A stretch of 64,000 bases of DNA. It comes from Ruegeria intermedia. GTDB lineage: Bacteria > Pseudomonadota > Alphaproteobacteria > Rhodobacterales > Rhodobacteraceae. Below are positions 44,369-52,887 of this stretch, in pieces (the stretch's first letter is position 1; each line of letters opens with the position of its first letter). The notes beneath the pieces were generated by a model that searched no databases, was not told the origin of the DNA, and saw only the letters and a program-made list of their open reading frames with translations. A program made the position numbers and the translations under genes. The stretch spans positions 33,442 through 97,441 of the forward strand of contig NZ_FQVK01000017.1 of NCBI RefSeq assembly GCF_900129345.1, written 5' to 3'.

Positions 44369-45432
44369 GGCTCGAGTCCCGGTGGCGGTGCCGCAGGCTT
44401 GCAGTACAGGCCCAGCACCTTGAACAGGTTTCCCATTTCCTCGGGATGCGTCAACCGTCGATGTGCGGCGACCAGCATGTTCAGCGCATCGCCCGTCAGC
44501 GGGCCAGCCAAAGTCTGCGCGCGCTGGGTGATGCCCAGCCGTTCAAGGAACACGCCTTGCGGCGTCAGCCGGGTATGGGCGCAACCCGCGGCTTGGGCGG
44601 CCTGGGCCAGCAGCTCGAAGTCAACATGCGCCGTCAGATCGGCCTGGCCGGGGTTGGCCAGCGGGTCGGTGCGCTCGTGTCCCTTCAGGGCCTGGAGCGT
44701 GTCGCCCAGCGAATGCCAGTCGCCATAGTCGATGATCAGGCCCACGCCGCCATGGGTGCGGATCCGGCGGGCGATCTCGGTGGCGACAGGAACCGCGGCG
44801 GCACAGAGTTCGACCAGATCGCCATCCCGCGTGTCCTCGAACCGTGCGGTCAGCGCCGGCTGCACTGTCCGTGCGCCAAGGCCAAAGGCGAGGTCGTCGC
44901 CCTCAAGCCCTACCAGGCGTTCGCGCCAGCCGTCGCCATCGCGCAGGAACTGGCGGATGGGCAGGGCGTCAAAGAACTCGTTGGCCACAAGGTACAGCGG
45001 CAGGTCCGGCAATGCGCCGACCTGGACGATCCAGTCCGGCGCGTGCCCCGCCAGCGCCTCGGCCTGCAAACCGCGCAGTACGGGCGACGCCTCGAGCAGC
45101 ACCACCTGCGCCGCGTCGTGAAACCCCGGCACACCCTTGGTGGCGCGCAGGATGTCGGCCATCAACGTGCCGCGCCCGGGGCCAAGCTCGGCCAGTGCGA
45201 AGCGTTCGGGCTTGCCCTGGTCGATCCAGGCTTGGGCCAGGCACAGCCCGATCAGTTCTCCGAACATCTGGCTGATTTCGGGTGCGGTGACGAAATCGCC
45301 CTGCGCGCCCAGAGGGTCGCGGGTGGTATAGTAGCCGTAAGTCGGATGCAGCAGGCACTCGGCCATGTAGTCGGCGATGCTCATTGGCCCGTTCTGCCGG
45401 ATGCGGGCGATCAGATGGTCACGCAGGCTCAT
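44365..45432 (-). CDS. MidA/NDUFAF7-like SAM-dependent methyltransferase
   Basis: 355 residues from the ATG at 45430-45432; the longer upstream frame overlaps lgt and is rejected. Core motifs are [33 protein letters not shown] and the SAM loop [16 protein letters not shown], then [11 protein letters not shown]. The mitochondrial relative NDUFAF7 methylates an arginine of complex I, so a role in complex I assembly is possible here. It overlaps both lgt and pgeF by ATGA. Confidence 0.87.
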   Translation of the reverse strand: MSLRDHLIARIRQNGPMSIADYMAECLLHPTYGYYTTRDPLGAQGDFVTAPEISQMFGELIGLCLAQAWIDQGKPERFALAELGPGRGTLMADILRATKGVPGFHDAAQVVLLEASPVLRGLQAEALAGHAPDWIVQVGALPDLPLYLVANEFFDALPIRQFLRDGDGWRERLVGLEGDDLAFGLGARTVQPALTARFEDTRDGDLVELCAAAVPVATEIARRIRTHGGVGLIIDYGDWHSLGDTLQALKGHERTDPLANPGQADLTAHVDFELLAQAAQAAGCAHTRLTPQGVFLERLGITQRAQTLAGPLTGDALNMLVAAHRRLTHPEEMGNLFKVLGLYCKPAAPPPGLEP

Positions 45433-46316
45433 CCCGCCCTCCGGGCGCGCAACGCGAACCACAGGCCGAGCGCGATCATCGGCAGGGACAGCAACTGGCC
45501 CATGGTCAGGCCATAGCCGCCCACATGCCAGGCCAGACCCAGCGGGTTGCCGGGCGCGACGAACTGCGCATCGGGCTGGCGAAAGAACTCGACGATGAAG
45601 CGCGCCGCGCCATAGCCCGCCAGGAACACACCCATCACGCGGCCCGGCCAGTGAAACGCCCCGCGCCGATAGACCAGCCACAACAGCAGCGCGCCCAACA
45701 TCAGACCCTCGAGCGCGGCCTCGTACAGTTGCGAGGGATGGCGGGCGCACAGCCCGGCGGCCGCGTTGGCACAATCCTGCGCCGCCGCGCCCGGAAAGAT
45801 CACCGCCCAGGGCAGGTCACTGGGTCGGCCCCACAGCTCGGCATTGACGAAATTGGCCAGCCGCCCCAGCAGCAGCCCGGGCGGCACGGTGTGCGCGATC
45901 AGGTCGGCCAGTGGCAGAATCGGCACCGTGTTGCGCCGCGCATACAGATATGCGGCGGTCACCACGCCCAACAGCCCGCCATGGAACGACATGCCGCCCT
46001 GCCACACTTTCAGAATGTCCAGCGGATGGCTCAGATAATATCCCGGCTGATAGAACAGCACGAAACCCAACCGTCCGCCCAGGATCACGCCCAGGATGAT
46101 CCAGGTGATCAGGTCCTCCAACTGCCCGGGGCGCATCGGCGGGGTCTGATCGGGCCACAGGGCCGGGCGCCGCAGCGCCGTCAGCGCCATGCGCCACGCG
46201 ATCAGGATGCCGGCGACATAGGCCAGCGCATACCACCGCAGCGCGAATTCCATCCCGAAGGCGGAAATCGAGAACAGCTCGGGCGACAGATCGGGGAAGT
46301 TCAAAACAGCCTGCAT
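45429..46316 (-). CDS. lgt: Phosphatidylglycerol-prolipoprotein diacylglyceryl transferase
   Basis: 295 residues, an integral inner-membrane enzyme with about seven segments. Signature sequences are HGGLLGV and [21 protein letters not shown] (the Lgt motif), plus [13 protein letters not shown] near the C-terminus. It attaches diacylglyceryl to the lipobox cysteine of prolipoproteins. It leads the operon lgt-midA-pgeF, which is conserved in this group. Confidence 0.95.
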   Translation of the reverse strand: MQAVLNFPDLSPELFSISAFGMEFALRWYALAYVAGILIAWRMALTALRRPALWPDQTPPMRPGQLEDLITWIILGVILGGRLGFVLFYQPGYYLSHPLDILKVWQGGMSFHGGLLGVVTAAYLYARRNTVPILPLADLIAHTVPPGLLLGRLANFVNAELWGRPSDLPWAVIFPGAAAQDCANAAAGLCARHPSQLYEAALEGLMLGALLLWLVYRRGAFHWPGRVMGVFLAGYGAARFIVEFFRQPDAQFVAPGNPLGLAWHVGGYGLTMGQLLSLPMIALGLWFALRARRAG

Positions 46317-46413
46317 GTGCGTCTCATTGCCCGGGGTTCGTGGGGCAAGTCAACCTTGAGCCCGCGCCCCTGATCCCCCATATAGGGGTCAACCGCGATA
46401 CCGGAGAAGTGAC

Positions 46414-46662
46414 ATGCAGACCCGCAACAAGTTTCTGGACGATATGTCCCAGTTGATGACCAACGCGATGGGTGTGGCTCAGGGCGCGCGGGAAGAGGCC
46501 GAGAATGCGATGAAGTCGCTGCTGGACCGCTGGCTTGCCGATCGCGATTTCGTCACGCGCGAGGAATTCGACGCCGTCCGCGCCATGGCCCAGAAGGCGC
46601 GCGAGGAGAACGCCGCGCTCGAGGCGCGCATCGCCGCGCTGGAGGCCAAGCTGGACAAGTAA
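46414..46662 (+). CDS. ubiK: UbiK-type accessory factor (BMFP domain)
   Basis: 82 residues, all helical: an N-terminal amphipathic helix (FLDDMSQLMTNAMGVAQGAREE) followed by the trimer-forming coiled coil FVTREEFDAVRAMAQKAREENAALEARIAALEAKL. UbiK supports ubiquinone synthesis with UbiJ in gammaproteobacteria; the role in Rhodobacterales is inferred from family. Divergent from lgt. Confidence 0.82.
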   Translation: MQTRNKFLDDMSQLMTNAMGVAQGAREEAENAMKSLLDRWLADRDFVTREEFDAVRAMAQKAREENAALEARIAALEAKLDK

Positions 46663-46999
46663 GCCCGGCCGGGGCGCGCCGCGCCCGAATCCCTGATCAA
46701 AATTCCGGAAAAACACGTCCTTTCGCAGGTTCCGGGCCTGGAGCCTGCGGTGAGGTGAATTTTGCCGTCTGCGGTGCATAAATCAAGACAAACCTGCGAA
46801 TGCCGCCAATATTTTGATCGCCGTTGCCATCCATCCACAACTTATTGCCGTTATCCCCAAGTTTAGGGGTTGTCAGAGTCCGGCCTGCAGCGCACCATAT
46901 TTAGTGCAGGCCCAAGGGGGAAGCCCGGCTTGTAGAGCAGGCAACTAGCGCTGGGGCGCTGCCAGCCCCTAAATGCTAGATTTTCAGTGAGGTGGCATC
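46663..46999. other. 337-base intergenic region between ubiK and ybjN
   Basis: No gene found. A nine-pair hairpin (46723-46746, GCAGGTTCC with GGAGCCTGC, one wobble) without a T tract lies after ubiK. TTTAGGGG near 46862 is mirrored by CCCCTAAA near 46967, and several partial GC-rich inverted repeats lie between, so a structured leader or small RNA is conceivable but unproven. Confidence 0.4.
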
Positions 47000-47500
47000 A
47001 TGGCCCTGTCCGAGCATTTTCTGGAAGAAGACCTTCATCCGATCGACATCGTCGAACATCTGGCCGAGCATCACGACTGGGATTTCGACCGGATCGGCGA
47101 TGACCAGATCGCCATGGCGGTCGAAGGCCAGTGGCGCACCTATTCGATCACCTTGGCGTGGTCGAATTATGACGAAACGCTGCGCATGGTCTGTTCGTTC
47201 GAGATGGAGCCGCCATCCGACCGAATTGGCGACCTATTCGAACTGCTGAATCACATGAACGATCAATGCTGGGCCGGGGCCTTCACCTATTGGGCCAACC
47301 AGAAGCTGATGGTCTATCGGTACGGTCTGGTTCTGGCGGGTGGCCAATCGGCCAGCCCCGAGCAGATCGATACGATGATCACCGCCGCCGTCCTCAGCGC
47401 CGAGCGGTATTATCCGGCGATCCAGCTGGTGACCTGGGGCAACCGCAGCGCCGAAGAGGCAATGCAAGTCGCCATTGCAGAGGCCTACGGCCGCGCGTAA
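47000..47500 (+). CDS. YbjN domain-containing protein
   Basis: 166 residues, cytosolic. It has the YbjN fold pattern (type III secretion chaperone-like): HLAEHHDWDFDRIGDDQIAMAVEGQWRTYSITLAW, then the helix LFELLNHMNDQCWAGAF. YbjN is linked to stress and motility regulation in enterobacteria; the alphaproteobacterial role is unknown. It lies just upstream of proC on the same strand, 39 bases apart. Confidence 0.83.
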   Translation: MALSEHFLEEDLHPIDIVEHLAEHHDWDFDRIGDDQIAMAVEGQWRTYSITLAWSNYDETLRMVCSFEMEPPSDRIGDLFELLNHMNDQCWAGAFTYWANQKLMVYRYGLVLAGGQSASPEQIDTMITAAVLSAERYYPAIQLVTWGNRSAEEAMQVAIAEAYGRA

Positions 47501-47539
47501 AGCTTTGCCCTGAACCGCAAAAGCAGGGGAGGGGCGATC

Positions 47540-48355
47540 ATGGACATGTCGCGCGTCGCGGACCGGGGGCTGGTGCTTCTGGGATGCGGCAAGATGGGGT
47601 CGGCCATGCTGGCCGGCTGGCTGGACCACGGATTGCCCGCCGCCTCGGTCTGGGTGATCGATCCGAACCCGTCCGAGTGGCTGAGGGCGCAGGGGGTCAA
47701 CCTGAACACCGCGCTGCCCGAATCCCCGGCGGTGGTTCTGGTGGCGGTCAAGCCGCAGATGATGGGCGAAGCGCTGCCGGCGATCCGGGCGCTGGGCGGG
47801 GGCGGCAGCCTGTTCATCTCGGTCGCCGCGGGGACCCAGATCGCCAGTTTCGAAAAGGCTTTGGGCGCGAATACGCCGATCGTGCGCGCCATGCCGAACA
47901 CGCCGGCGGCGATCCGGCAGGGCATCACCGCCCTGATCGGCAACAGCCATGCTTCGGAGGACGACATGGCTCTGGCCGAGGGCCTGCTGTCGGCCGTCGG
48001 TCAGACGGTGCGCCTTCAGAACGAAGGCCAGATGGATGCGGTGACCGGTCTCAGCGGTTCGGGTCCGGCCTATGTGTTTCACCTGATCGAAACCATGGCC
48101 GCCGCCGGCGAGGCGCAGGGCCTGCCAGCAGACCTGTCGATGCAGTTGGCCAAGGCCACGGTGGCCGGGGCGGGGGCTCTGGCCATGGCGGCCGAGGAGG
48201 ACCCGGCGCAACTGCGCATCAACGTGACCTCGCCCAACGGCACCACCCAGGCCGCGCTTGAGGTTCTGATGGATCCGGAAACCGGCTTTCCGGCGCTGCT
48301 GAACCGCGCCGTCGCCGCCGCCACCAACCGTTCCAAGGAGCTGTCGCATGAGTGA
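47540..48355 (+). CDS. proC: Pyrroline-5-carboxylate reductase
   Basis: 271 residues. N-terminal dinucleotide motif LLGCGKMGSAML, RAMPNTPAAIRQG, and the P5CR signature region DAVTGLSGSGPAYVFHLIETM. It reduces pyrroline-5-carboxylate to proline with NAD(P)H. Overlaps the tRNA-binding-domain gene by eight bases. Confidence 0.95.
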   Translation: MDMSRVADRGLVLLGCGKMGSAMLAGWLDHGLPAASVWVIDPNPSEWLRAQGVNLNTALPESPAVVLVAVKPQMMGEALPAIRALGGGGSLFISVAAGTQIASFEKALGANTPIVRAMPNTPAAIRQGITALIGNSHASEDDMALAEGLLSAVGQTVRLQNEGQMDAVTGLSGSGPAYVFHLIETMAAAGEAQGLPADLSMQLAKATVAGAGALAMAAEEDPAQLRINVTSPNGTTQAALEVLMDPETGFPALLNRAVAAATNRSKELSHE

Positions 48356-48686
48356 GATTTCCTTCGACGACTTCCTCAAGGTCGATATCCGCGTGGGCGA
48401 GGTGATCCGCGCCGAACCTTACCCCGAGGCGCGCAAGCCTGCGATCAAGATGTGGATCGATTTCGGTGAAGAGATCGGCGAACGCAAGACCTCGGCCCAG
48501 GTCACGGCGCACTACACGCCCGAGGCGCTGGTGGGCAAACAGGTGCTGGCGGTGGTGAATTTTCCGCCGCGCCAGATCGGCCGGTTCATGTCCGAGGTTC
48601 TGGTGCTGGGCCTGCCCGACGAAAACGGCGAGATCGTTCTGATCGGGCCCGACGGCAAGGTGCCGCTGGGCGGGCGGATGCACTGA
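48348..48686 (+). CDS. CsaA-like tRNA-binding domain protein
   Basis: 112 residues, a single OB-fold tRNA-binding domain (as in CsaA, MetRS C-terminus and Arc1p): FLKVDIRVGEVIRAEPYPEARKPAIKMWIDFG, then VLAVVNFPPRQIGRFMSEVLVLG. CsaA is described as a secretion-related chaperone in Bacillus. Here it is in a proC-csaA-dehydrogenase string with overlapping ends, without an evident shared pathway. Confidence 0.87.
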   Translation: MSEISFDDFLKVDIRVGEVIRAEPYPEARKPAIKMWIDFGEEIGERKTSAQVTAHYTPEALVGKQVLAVVNFPPRQIGRFMSEVLVLGLPDENGEIVLIGPDGKVPLGGRMH

Positions 48687-49636
48687 TGAAATTGTGGATC
48701 ACCCGCCCCATGCCGCCCGCCGTCGCCGATCGCGCCCGTGCCGAGTTCGGTGCCGAGATCCGCGACAGCACTGCGCCGTTGGACCCCGACGAGTTGCTCT
48801 TTGCCCTGCGCGCGTTCGACGTGGTGATCCCGACGCTGGGCGATCTGTTTTCCCACGGCGTGTTCGCGCAGGTGCCCCAGCCGCGCTGCCGGCTGCTGGC
48901 CAATTTCGGCGTGGGCTTCAACCATATTGACGTGGCCGCCGCGCGTGCGGCCGGGGTGCGGGTCACCAACACGCCCGGAGCGGTCACCGACGCCACCGCC
49001 GACATCGCGATGACCCTTCTGCTGGCCACCGCGCGCCGCGCGGGCGAGGGCGAACGGCTGGTCCGGTCGGGTGCCTGGCAGGGCTGGCACCCGACACAGA
49101 TGCTGGGCCACCACGTGACGGGCAAGCGGGTCGGCATCGTCGGCATGGGCCGGATCGGGCAGGCCATCGCCCGGCGCTGCCATTTCGGCTTCGGCATGCA
49201 GGTCGCCTATCATTCGCGCAGCCCGAAGGCGTTGGATTTTCCCGCGGATCATGTCTCTGATCTTGCAGGGCTTGCCTCGGGGGTCGATTACCTGGTGATC
49301 GCGGTCCCCGGCGGGGTCGAGACATTCCACCTGATCGACGGAGCGGTGCTGGCGGCGATGCGCCCCTCGGCCATCCTGATCAACATCGCGCGCGGCGAAG
49401 TGGTGGACGAGGCCGCGTTGATCCATGCGCTTCAGGCGCGTCAGATCGCGGGCGCGGGGCTGGATGTCTATGAGTTCGAGCCCGCCGTGCCGCAGGCCCT
49501 GCGCGACATGGAAAACGTGACCTTGCTGCCGCATCTGGGGACCGCGACCGAAGAGGTGCGCACCGACATGGGCCACATGGCGCTGGACAACGTGGCGGCT
49601 TTTGCTGCCGGTCGCCCTCTGCCGAACCCGGTCTAG
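48686..49636 (+). CDS. D-2-hydroxyacid dehydrogenase (glyoxylate/hydroxypyruvate reductase type)
   Basis: 316 residues. The Rossmann motif is VGIVGMGRIGQAIARR and the catalytic arginine region is INIARGEVVDEAALIHAL. The acid is in GLDVYEFEP, and the histidine in LLPHLGTATEEVR. The sequence is closest to D-glycerate dehydrogenase/GhrB-like enzymes. In the serine cycle or glyoxylate metabolism it would reduce hydroxypyruvate or glyoxylate; the exact substrate is not fixed by sequence. Shares a CTAG stop with tdk. Confidence 0.88.
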   Translation: MKLWITRPMPPAVADRARAEFGAEIRDSTAPLDPDELLFALRAFDVVIPTLGDLFSHGVFAQVPQPRCRLLANFGVGFNHIDVAAARAAGVRVTNTPGAVTDATADIAMTLLLATARRAGEGERLVRSGAWQGWHPTQMLGHHVTGKRVGIVGMGRIGQAIARRCHFGFGMQVAYHSRSPKALDFPADHVSDLAGLASGVDYLVIAVPGGVETFHLIDGAVLAAMRPSAILINIARGEVVDEAALIHALQARQIAGAGLDVYEFEPAVPQALRDMENVTLLPHLGTATEEVRTDMGHMALDNVAAFAAGRPLPNPV

Positions 49637-50211
49637 GCGCCGACCGCCTCGCGCCAGTGTCTGCGGCACAGCGAGACATAGGTCTCGTTGCCGCCGATCT
49701 GCACCTGCGCGCCTTCGGTAATGGCGCGGCCGTTTTCGTCCTGGCGGATCACCATCGTCGCCTTGCGCCCGCATTTGCAGATGGTGCGCACTTCGCGCAT
49801 TTCATCCGCCAGCGCCAGCAGGGCGGCCGAGCCGGGAAACAGCTTGCCCTGGAAATCCACCCGCAGCCCATAGGCCAGCACTGGCACGTTCAGGTCATCG
49901 ACAGCGCGCGCCAGTTGCCAGACCTGGGTTTCGGACAGAAACTGCGCCTCGTCCACGAAGACACAGGCCACCGGACCTTGGTCCAGCCGGTCGCGAATCA
50001 TCGCGAACACGTCATCCTCGGGGCGGAACGTGTCGGCCTGGGCCGAGATCCCGATCCGCGAAGCGATGCGCCCCTGCCCGGCGCGGCCGTCGATGGCCGC
50101 GGTCAGCAGATAGGTGTCCATGCCGCGCTCGCGATAGTTGTGCGACGCCTGCAGCAACACGGTCGATTTGCCCGCGTTCATGGTGGAGTAGTTGAAGTAC
50201 AGCTTGGCCAT
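49633..50211 (-). CDS. tdk: Thymidine kinase
   Basis: 192 residues, type II thymidine kinase. P-loop FNYSTMNAGKSTVLL, the FVDEAQFL Walker B with catalytic Glu, and zinc cysteines in TICKCGRKA and SLCRRHW. It salvages thymidine to dTMP. Single gene, convergent with the dehydrogenase. Confidence 0.95.
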   Translation of the reverse strand: MAKLYFNYSTMNAGKSTVLLQASHNYRERGMDTYLLTAAIDGRAGQGRIASRIGISAQADTFRPEDDVFAMIRDRLDQGPVACVFVDEAQFLSETQVWQLARAVDDLNVPVLAYGLRVDFQGKLFPGSAALLALADEMREVRTICKCGRKATMVIRQDENGRAITEGAQVQIGGNETYVSLCRRHWREAVGA

Positions 50212-50577
50212 GGCCCGGGTCTAATCCGACGCGTCGGCGCGGGCAAGCGGTCAGTTCCGGCCATGATGCCGGGGGAAGGTCGACGCCGCCGTTGCGGTTG
50301 CAGAGGCAGAGCTTGGCTCTTGGGGATGGATTGCCTCGTGCATGCAACAGCGGCACCGCCGGTCGAAATCCGACCGAACCTTGTGCAATGCGTCTAGACC
50401 GGCTTTGCACGTGCTCTTTACCGGCCAAAATTGCCGCCACTCACTCACAGATCCCCCGGCAAACCGAAGGATGGCAAACTTATGGCATTCCTACGATTAT
50501 TCCTGTATGGGAATTATTCCTACCCTTTCCCCGGAGCGGACGGCCGGGCGGGGATTGTCGAAGACTCGGGGATGAAC
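50212..50577 (+). promoter_or_regulatory. Upstream region with iterated ATTCCT half-sites
   Basis: No gene in these 366 bases. Within 37 bases there are ATTCCTAC (50487-50494), ATTCCT (50499-50504) and ATTCCTAC (50516-50523), the last forming a palindrome GGAATTATTCC (50510-50520). They sit about 60 bases before the regulator-like gene and could be its operator sites. This stretch is AT-rich compared with its surroundings. Confidence 0.4.
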
Positions 50578-51039
50578 ATGGCGGATATCGGGCCTTATCT
50601 GAAGAAACACACCGAAGCCCTGGTCAAGGATGTCGGGATCGAGGCGGCATGCGAGATCACCGGAAAGTCGAAGGCGACTCTGGGCCGGTATTATTCGGAC
50701 AATCCCGATCACGCCGACAGGTTCGTGCCCGTGGATGCGGTGGCTCGGCTCGAGGCGGTCGCGACCTATCCGCATGTGACCTCGGCGCTGGCCGATCTGA
50801 AGAACATCACCCTGTCCTATGACGAGCGCAATTCACAGCGCAGCCGCACGGGCGGTGTCAACTCGGACGTGATCGCGCTCAGCCAGCGTTTCGCCATGCT
50901 GATGACCGAATATCAGTAGGCGATCGAGGATGGGATCATCACCGTGAACGAGGCCAAGCGCCTGCTGAAGGAAACCTCGATGCTGCAGCAGGTGCTGATC
51001 GAGATGAAGCTGCATCTGGAAGAAGAAAGCGTCAGCTGA
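50578..51039 (+). pseudogene. Small HTH-like protein gene interrupted by an in-frame TAG
   Basis: From ATG 50578 (GGGGA just upstream) 113 codons run to TAG at 50917-50919. The same frame then continues for 39 more codons to TGA at 51037-51039, with protein-like content (EDGIITVNEAKRLLKETSML ... KLHLEEE). Together about 153 residues. The N-terminus (EAACEITGKSKATLGRYYSD) looks like a helix-turn-helix of phage-regulator type; the C-terminus is an amphipathic helix. I recall similar intact hypothetical proteins in Roseobacters with Gln at this site, but did not check. The upstream half could still be made as a shortened protein. Confidence 0.6.
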
Positions 51040-51120
51040 CACCCCCTGCGGCAGGTCGCGCCCGGCGGCCTTCGTGTTCCTGACGTGACGAAGCGGCCCG
51101 CGTGGGCTGGCCTGGCCGGG

Positions 51121-52254
51121 TCAGGCAGCCTTGGTGTGGCGTTTGACGATGACGGACCCTACCGAATACCCCGCCCCGAACGAGCAGATCAGGCCGATGT
51201 CACCGTCCTGCAGGTCGTCCGAGTATTTCGAGAAGGCAATGATCGATCCGGCCGACGAGGTGTTGGCGTAGTCCTGCAGAATGTTGGGCTGTTCGCCCGG
51301 CTCGGGTTCGCGGCCCAGGACCTTCTTGCCGATGAAGTCGTTCATCGTCTTGTTGGCCTGATGCAGCCACAGGCGGCGCAGATCGCTGCTTTGGATTCCT
51401 TCGGCGGCCATGTGGTCGCTGATGTGTTTGCTGACCATCGGCAGCACTTCCTTGAACACCTTGCGGCCGTTCTGCATGAACTGCATGTCGCGGCGGTCCT
51501 TCAACCCGTCGGGCCGGGTGCGTCGCAGAAAACCGTTGTTGTTGCGGATGTTGTTGGAAAACTCGGTCGCGCAGCGGGTCGACAGGATCTCGAAATGCGG
51601 GCCTTTGGCATCCTCGATCCGTTCGATCAGAGTCGCCGTGGCCACGTCGCCGAAGATGAAATGGCAATCCCGGTCGCGCCATTCCAGGTGCCCCGAGCAG
51701 ATCTCGGGGTTGACCACCAGCGCCGCCCGCACGGACCCGGACCGGATCATGTCGGCCGCGGCCTGGATGCCGAAGGTGGCCGAGGAACAGGCCACGTTCA
51801 TGTCAAAGCCGAAGCCGGTGGCGCCCAGTTCCTTTTGGATCTCGACGGCGACGGCGGGATAGGCCCGTTCATGGTTCGACGCGGCACAGATCACCAGATC
51901 GACATCCGCCGCCGTCCGCCCCGCCTGGGCCAGCGCCTTGTGGCAGGCGTCCAGTGCCATCTCGGTCATGATGCCCGGCTCGTCATCGCTGCGCTGGCGC
52001 AGCAGGGGGTGCATCACGTCGGGGTCCAGCACGCCGGTCTTGTCCATGACATACCGGTTCTCGATGCCGGATGCCTTGACGATGAACTCTTCCGAGGAAT
52101 GCTGCATCGGCTCCATCTCGCCCGCAGCGATGGCCTCGGCGTTGGCGGCGTTCATCTTGTCCGCATAGGCGTTGAAGGCTTTGACCAGCTCGGCGTTGGT
52201 GATGACGTTTTCGGGCGTGAAAACCCCGGTACCGGTGATTGCGGGCGTGTGCAT
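51121..52254 (-). CDS. FabH-like beta-ketoacyl-ACP synthase III
   Basis: 377 residues from the ATG at 52252-52254. Thiolase-fold catalytic triad: VACSSATFG (C156), WLHQANKTM (His) and YANTSSAGS (Asn). It is longer than E. coli FabH (317 aa), with an extra N-terminal segment of about 50 residues (27-80). It probably condenses an acyl-CoA with malonyl-ACP for an atypical starter or a secondary lipid; the primary fabH of these bacteria normally sits with plsX, which is not here. Divergent from the marR gene. Confidence 0.85.
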   Translation of the reverse strand: MHTPAITGTGVFTPENVITNAELVKAFNAYADKMNAANAEAIAAGEMEPMQHSSEEFIVKASGIENRYVMDKTGVLDPDVMHPLLRQRSDDEPGIMTEMALDACHKALAQAGRTAADVDLVICAASNHERAYPAVAVEIQKELGATGFGFDMNVACSSATFGIQAAADMIRSGSVRAALVVNPEICSGHLEWRDRDCHFIFGDVATATLIERIEDAKGPHFEILSTRCATEFSNNIRNNNGFLRRTRPDGLKDRRDMQFMQNGRKVFKEVLPMVSKHISDHMAAEGIQSSDLRRLWLHQANKTMNDFIGKKVLGREPEPGEQPNILQDYANTSSAGSIIAFSKYSDDLQDGDIGLICSFGAGYSVGSVIVKRHTKAA

Positions 52255-52419
52255 GTCGGGTCCTGAACGTTTCGGATTCGCCCAAAATGCAGTCACAACG
52301 CCCCCAGATCAAGAGAGGTTGACCCAAGGGAACCGAGCGAGGAAACCAAATTTCAACTTCAGGTCTTGAATAGTTCGAATTGTGAAGTATGTCAGCGCCC
52401 GATCCGCGCGGAGAGGAAC

Positions 52420-52887
52420 ATGACGAACGAAATCGGCCAGCGGCTGTCCAGCCTGACGCCCGAAATTCAGGCGATGATGGGCGTTTATGCGCTGTACTGG
52501 AAGCTGGAGGAAAGCTTTGCCAGCATCGAAACAGATCTCAGCCAGCAAGAATGCCACATGCTGGTCAAGCTGGACCAGCCCAAGCGTATGGGCGTGCTGG
52601 CGGCCGACATGCTGACGGTGCCGTCGACGATCACCGCCACGGCCGATGCACTGGAAGGCGCGGGGTATCTGACCCGGCAGTCCGACCCCAACGATCGCCG
52701 GGCCTGGCTGTTGGTGCTGACCGACAAGGGCACCGAAGCCCGCAACATGCTGGTCGCCACCGCCGGAGAGCTGTTTCGCAGCGCCTCGGGCCTGAACGAT
52801 GCCGAAACCGCCGAATTCGCCCGGCTTGCCTGCAAGATCCGGGACAACATCTTGAAAACGGGAATACCCGAGGGACTGACGAAATGA
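52420..52887 (+). CDS. MarR family transcriptional regulator
   Basis: 155 residues from ATG 52420 with GAGAGG upstream. Winged HTH with QQECHMLVKLDQPKRMGVLAADMLTVPSTITATADALEGAGYLTRQSDPNDRRAWLLVLT, the MarR recognition helix and wing (DPNDRRA). It is the first gene of the efflux operon and most likely its repressor, perhaps also acting on the divergent FabH-like gene. Its stop overlaps the adaptor gene start by ATGA. Confidence 0.92.
   Translation: MTNEIGQRLSSLTPEIQAMMGVYALYWKLEESFASIETDLSQQECHMLVKLDQPKRMGVLAADMLTVPSTITATADALEGAGYLTRQSDPNDRRAWLLVLTDKGTEARNMLVATAGELFRSASGLNDAETAEFARLACKIRDNILKTGIPEGLTK

Noticed and set aside
46820..46870. A replication origin suggested by TTATCCCCA and CCACAACTTA near 46830-46860.
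   Set aside because: The matches to the DnaA box are imperfect, no AT-rich unwinding element or dnaA/parAB genes are near.
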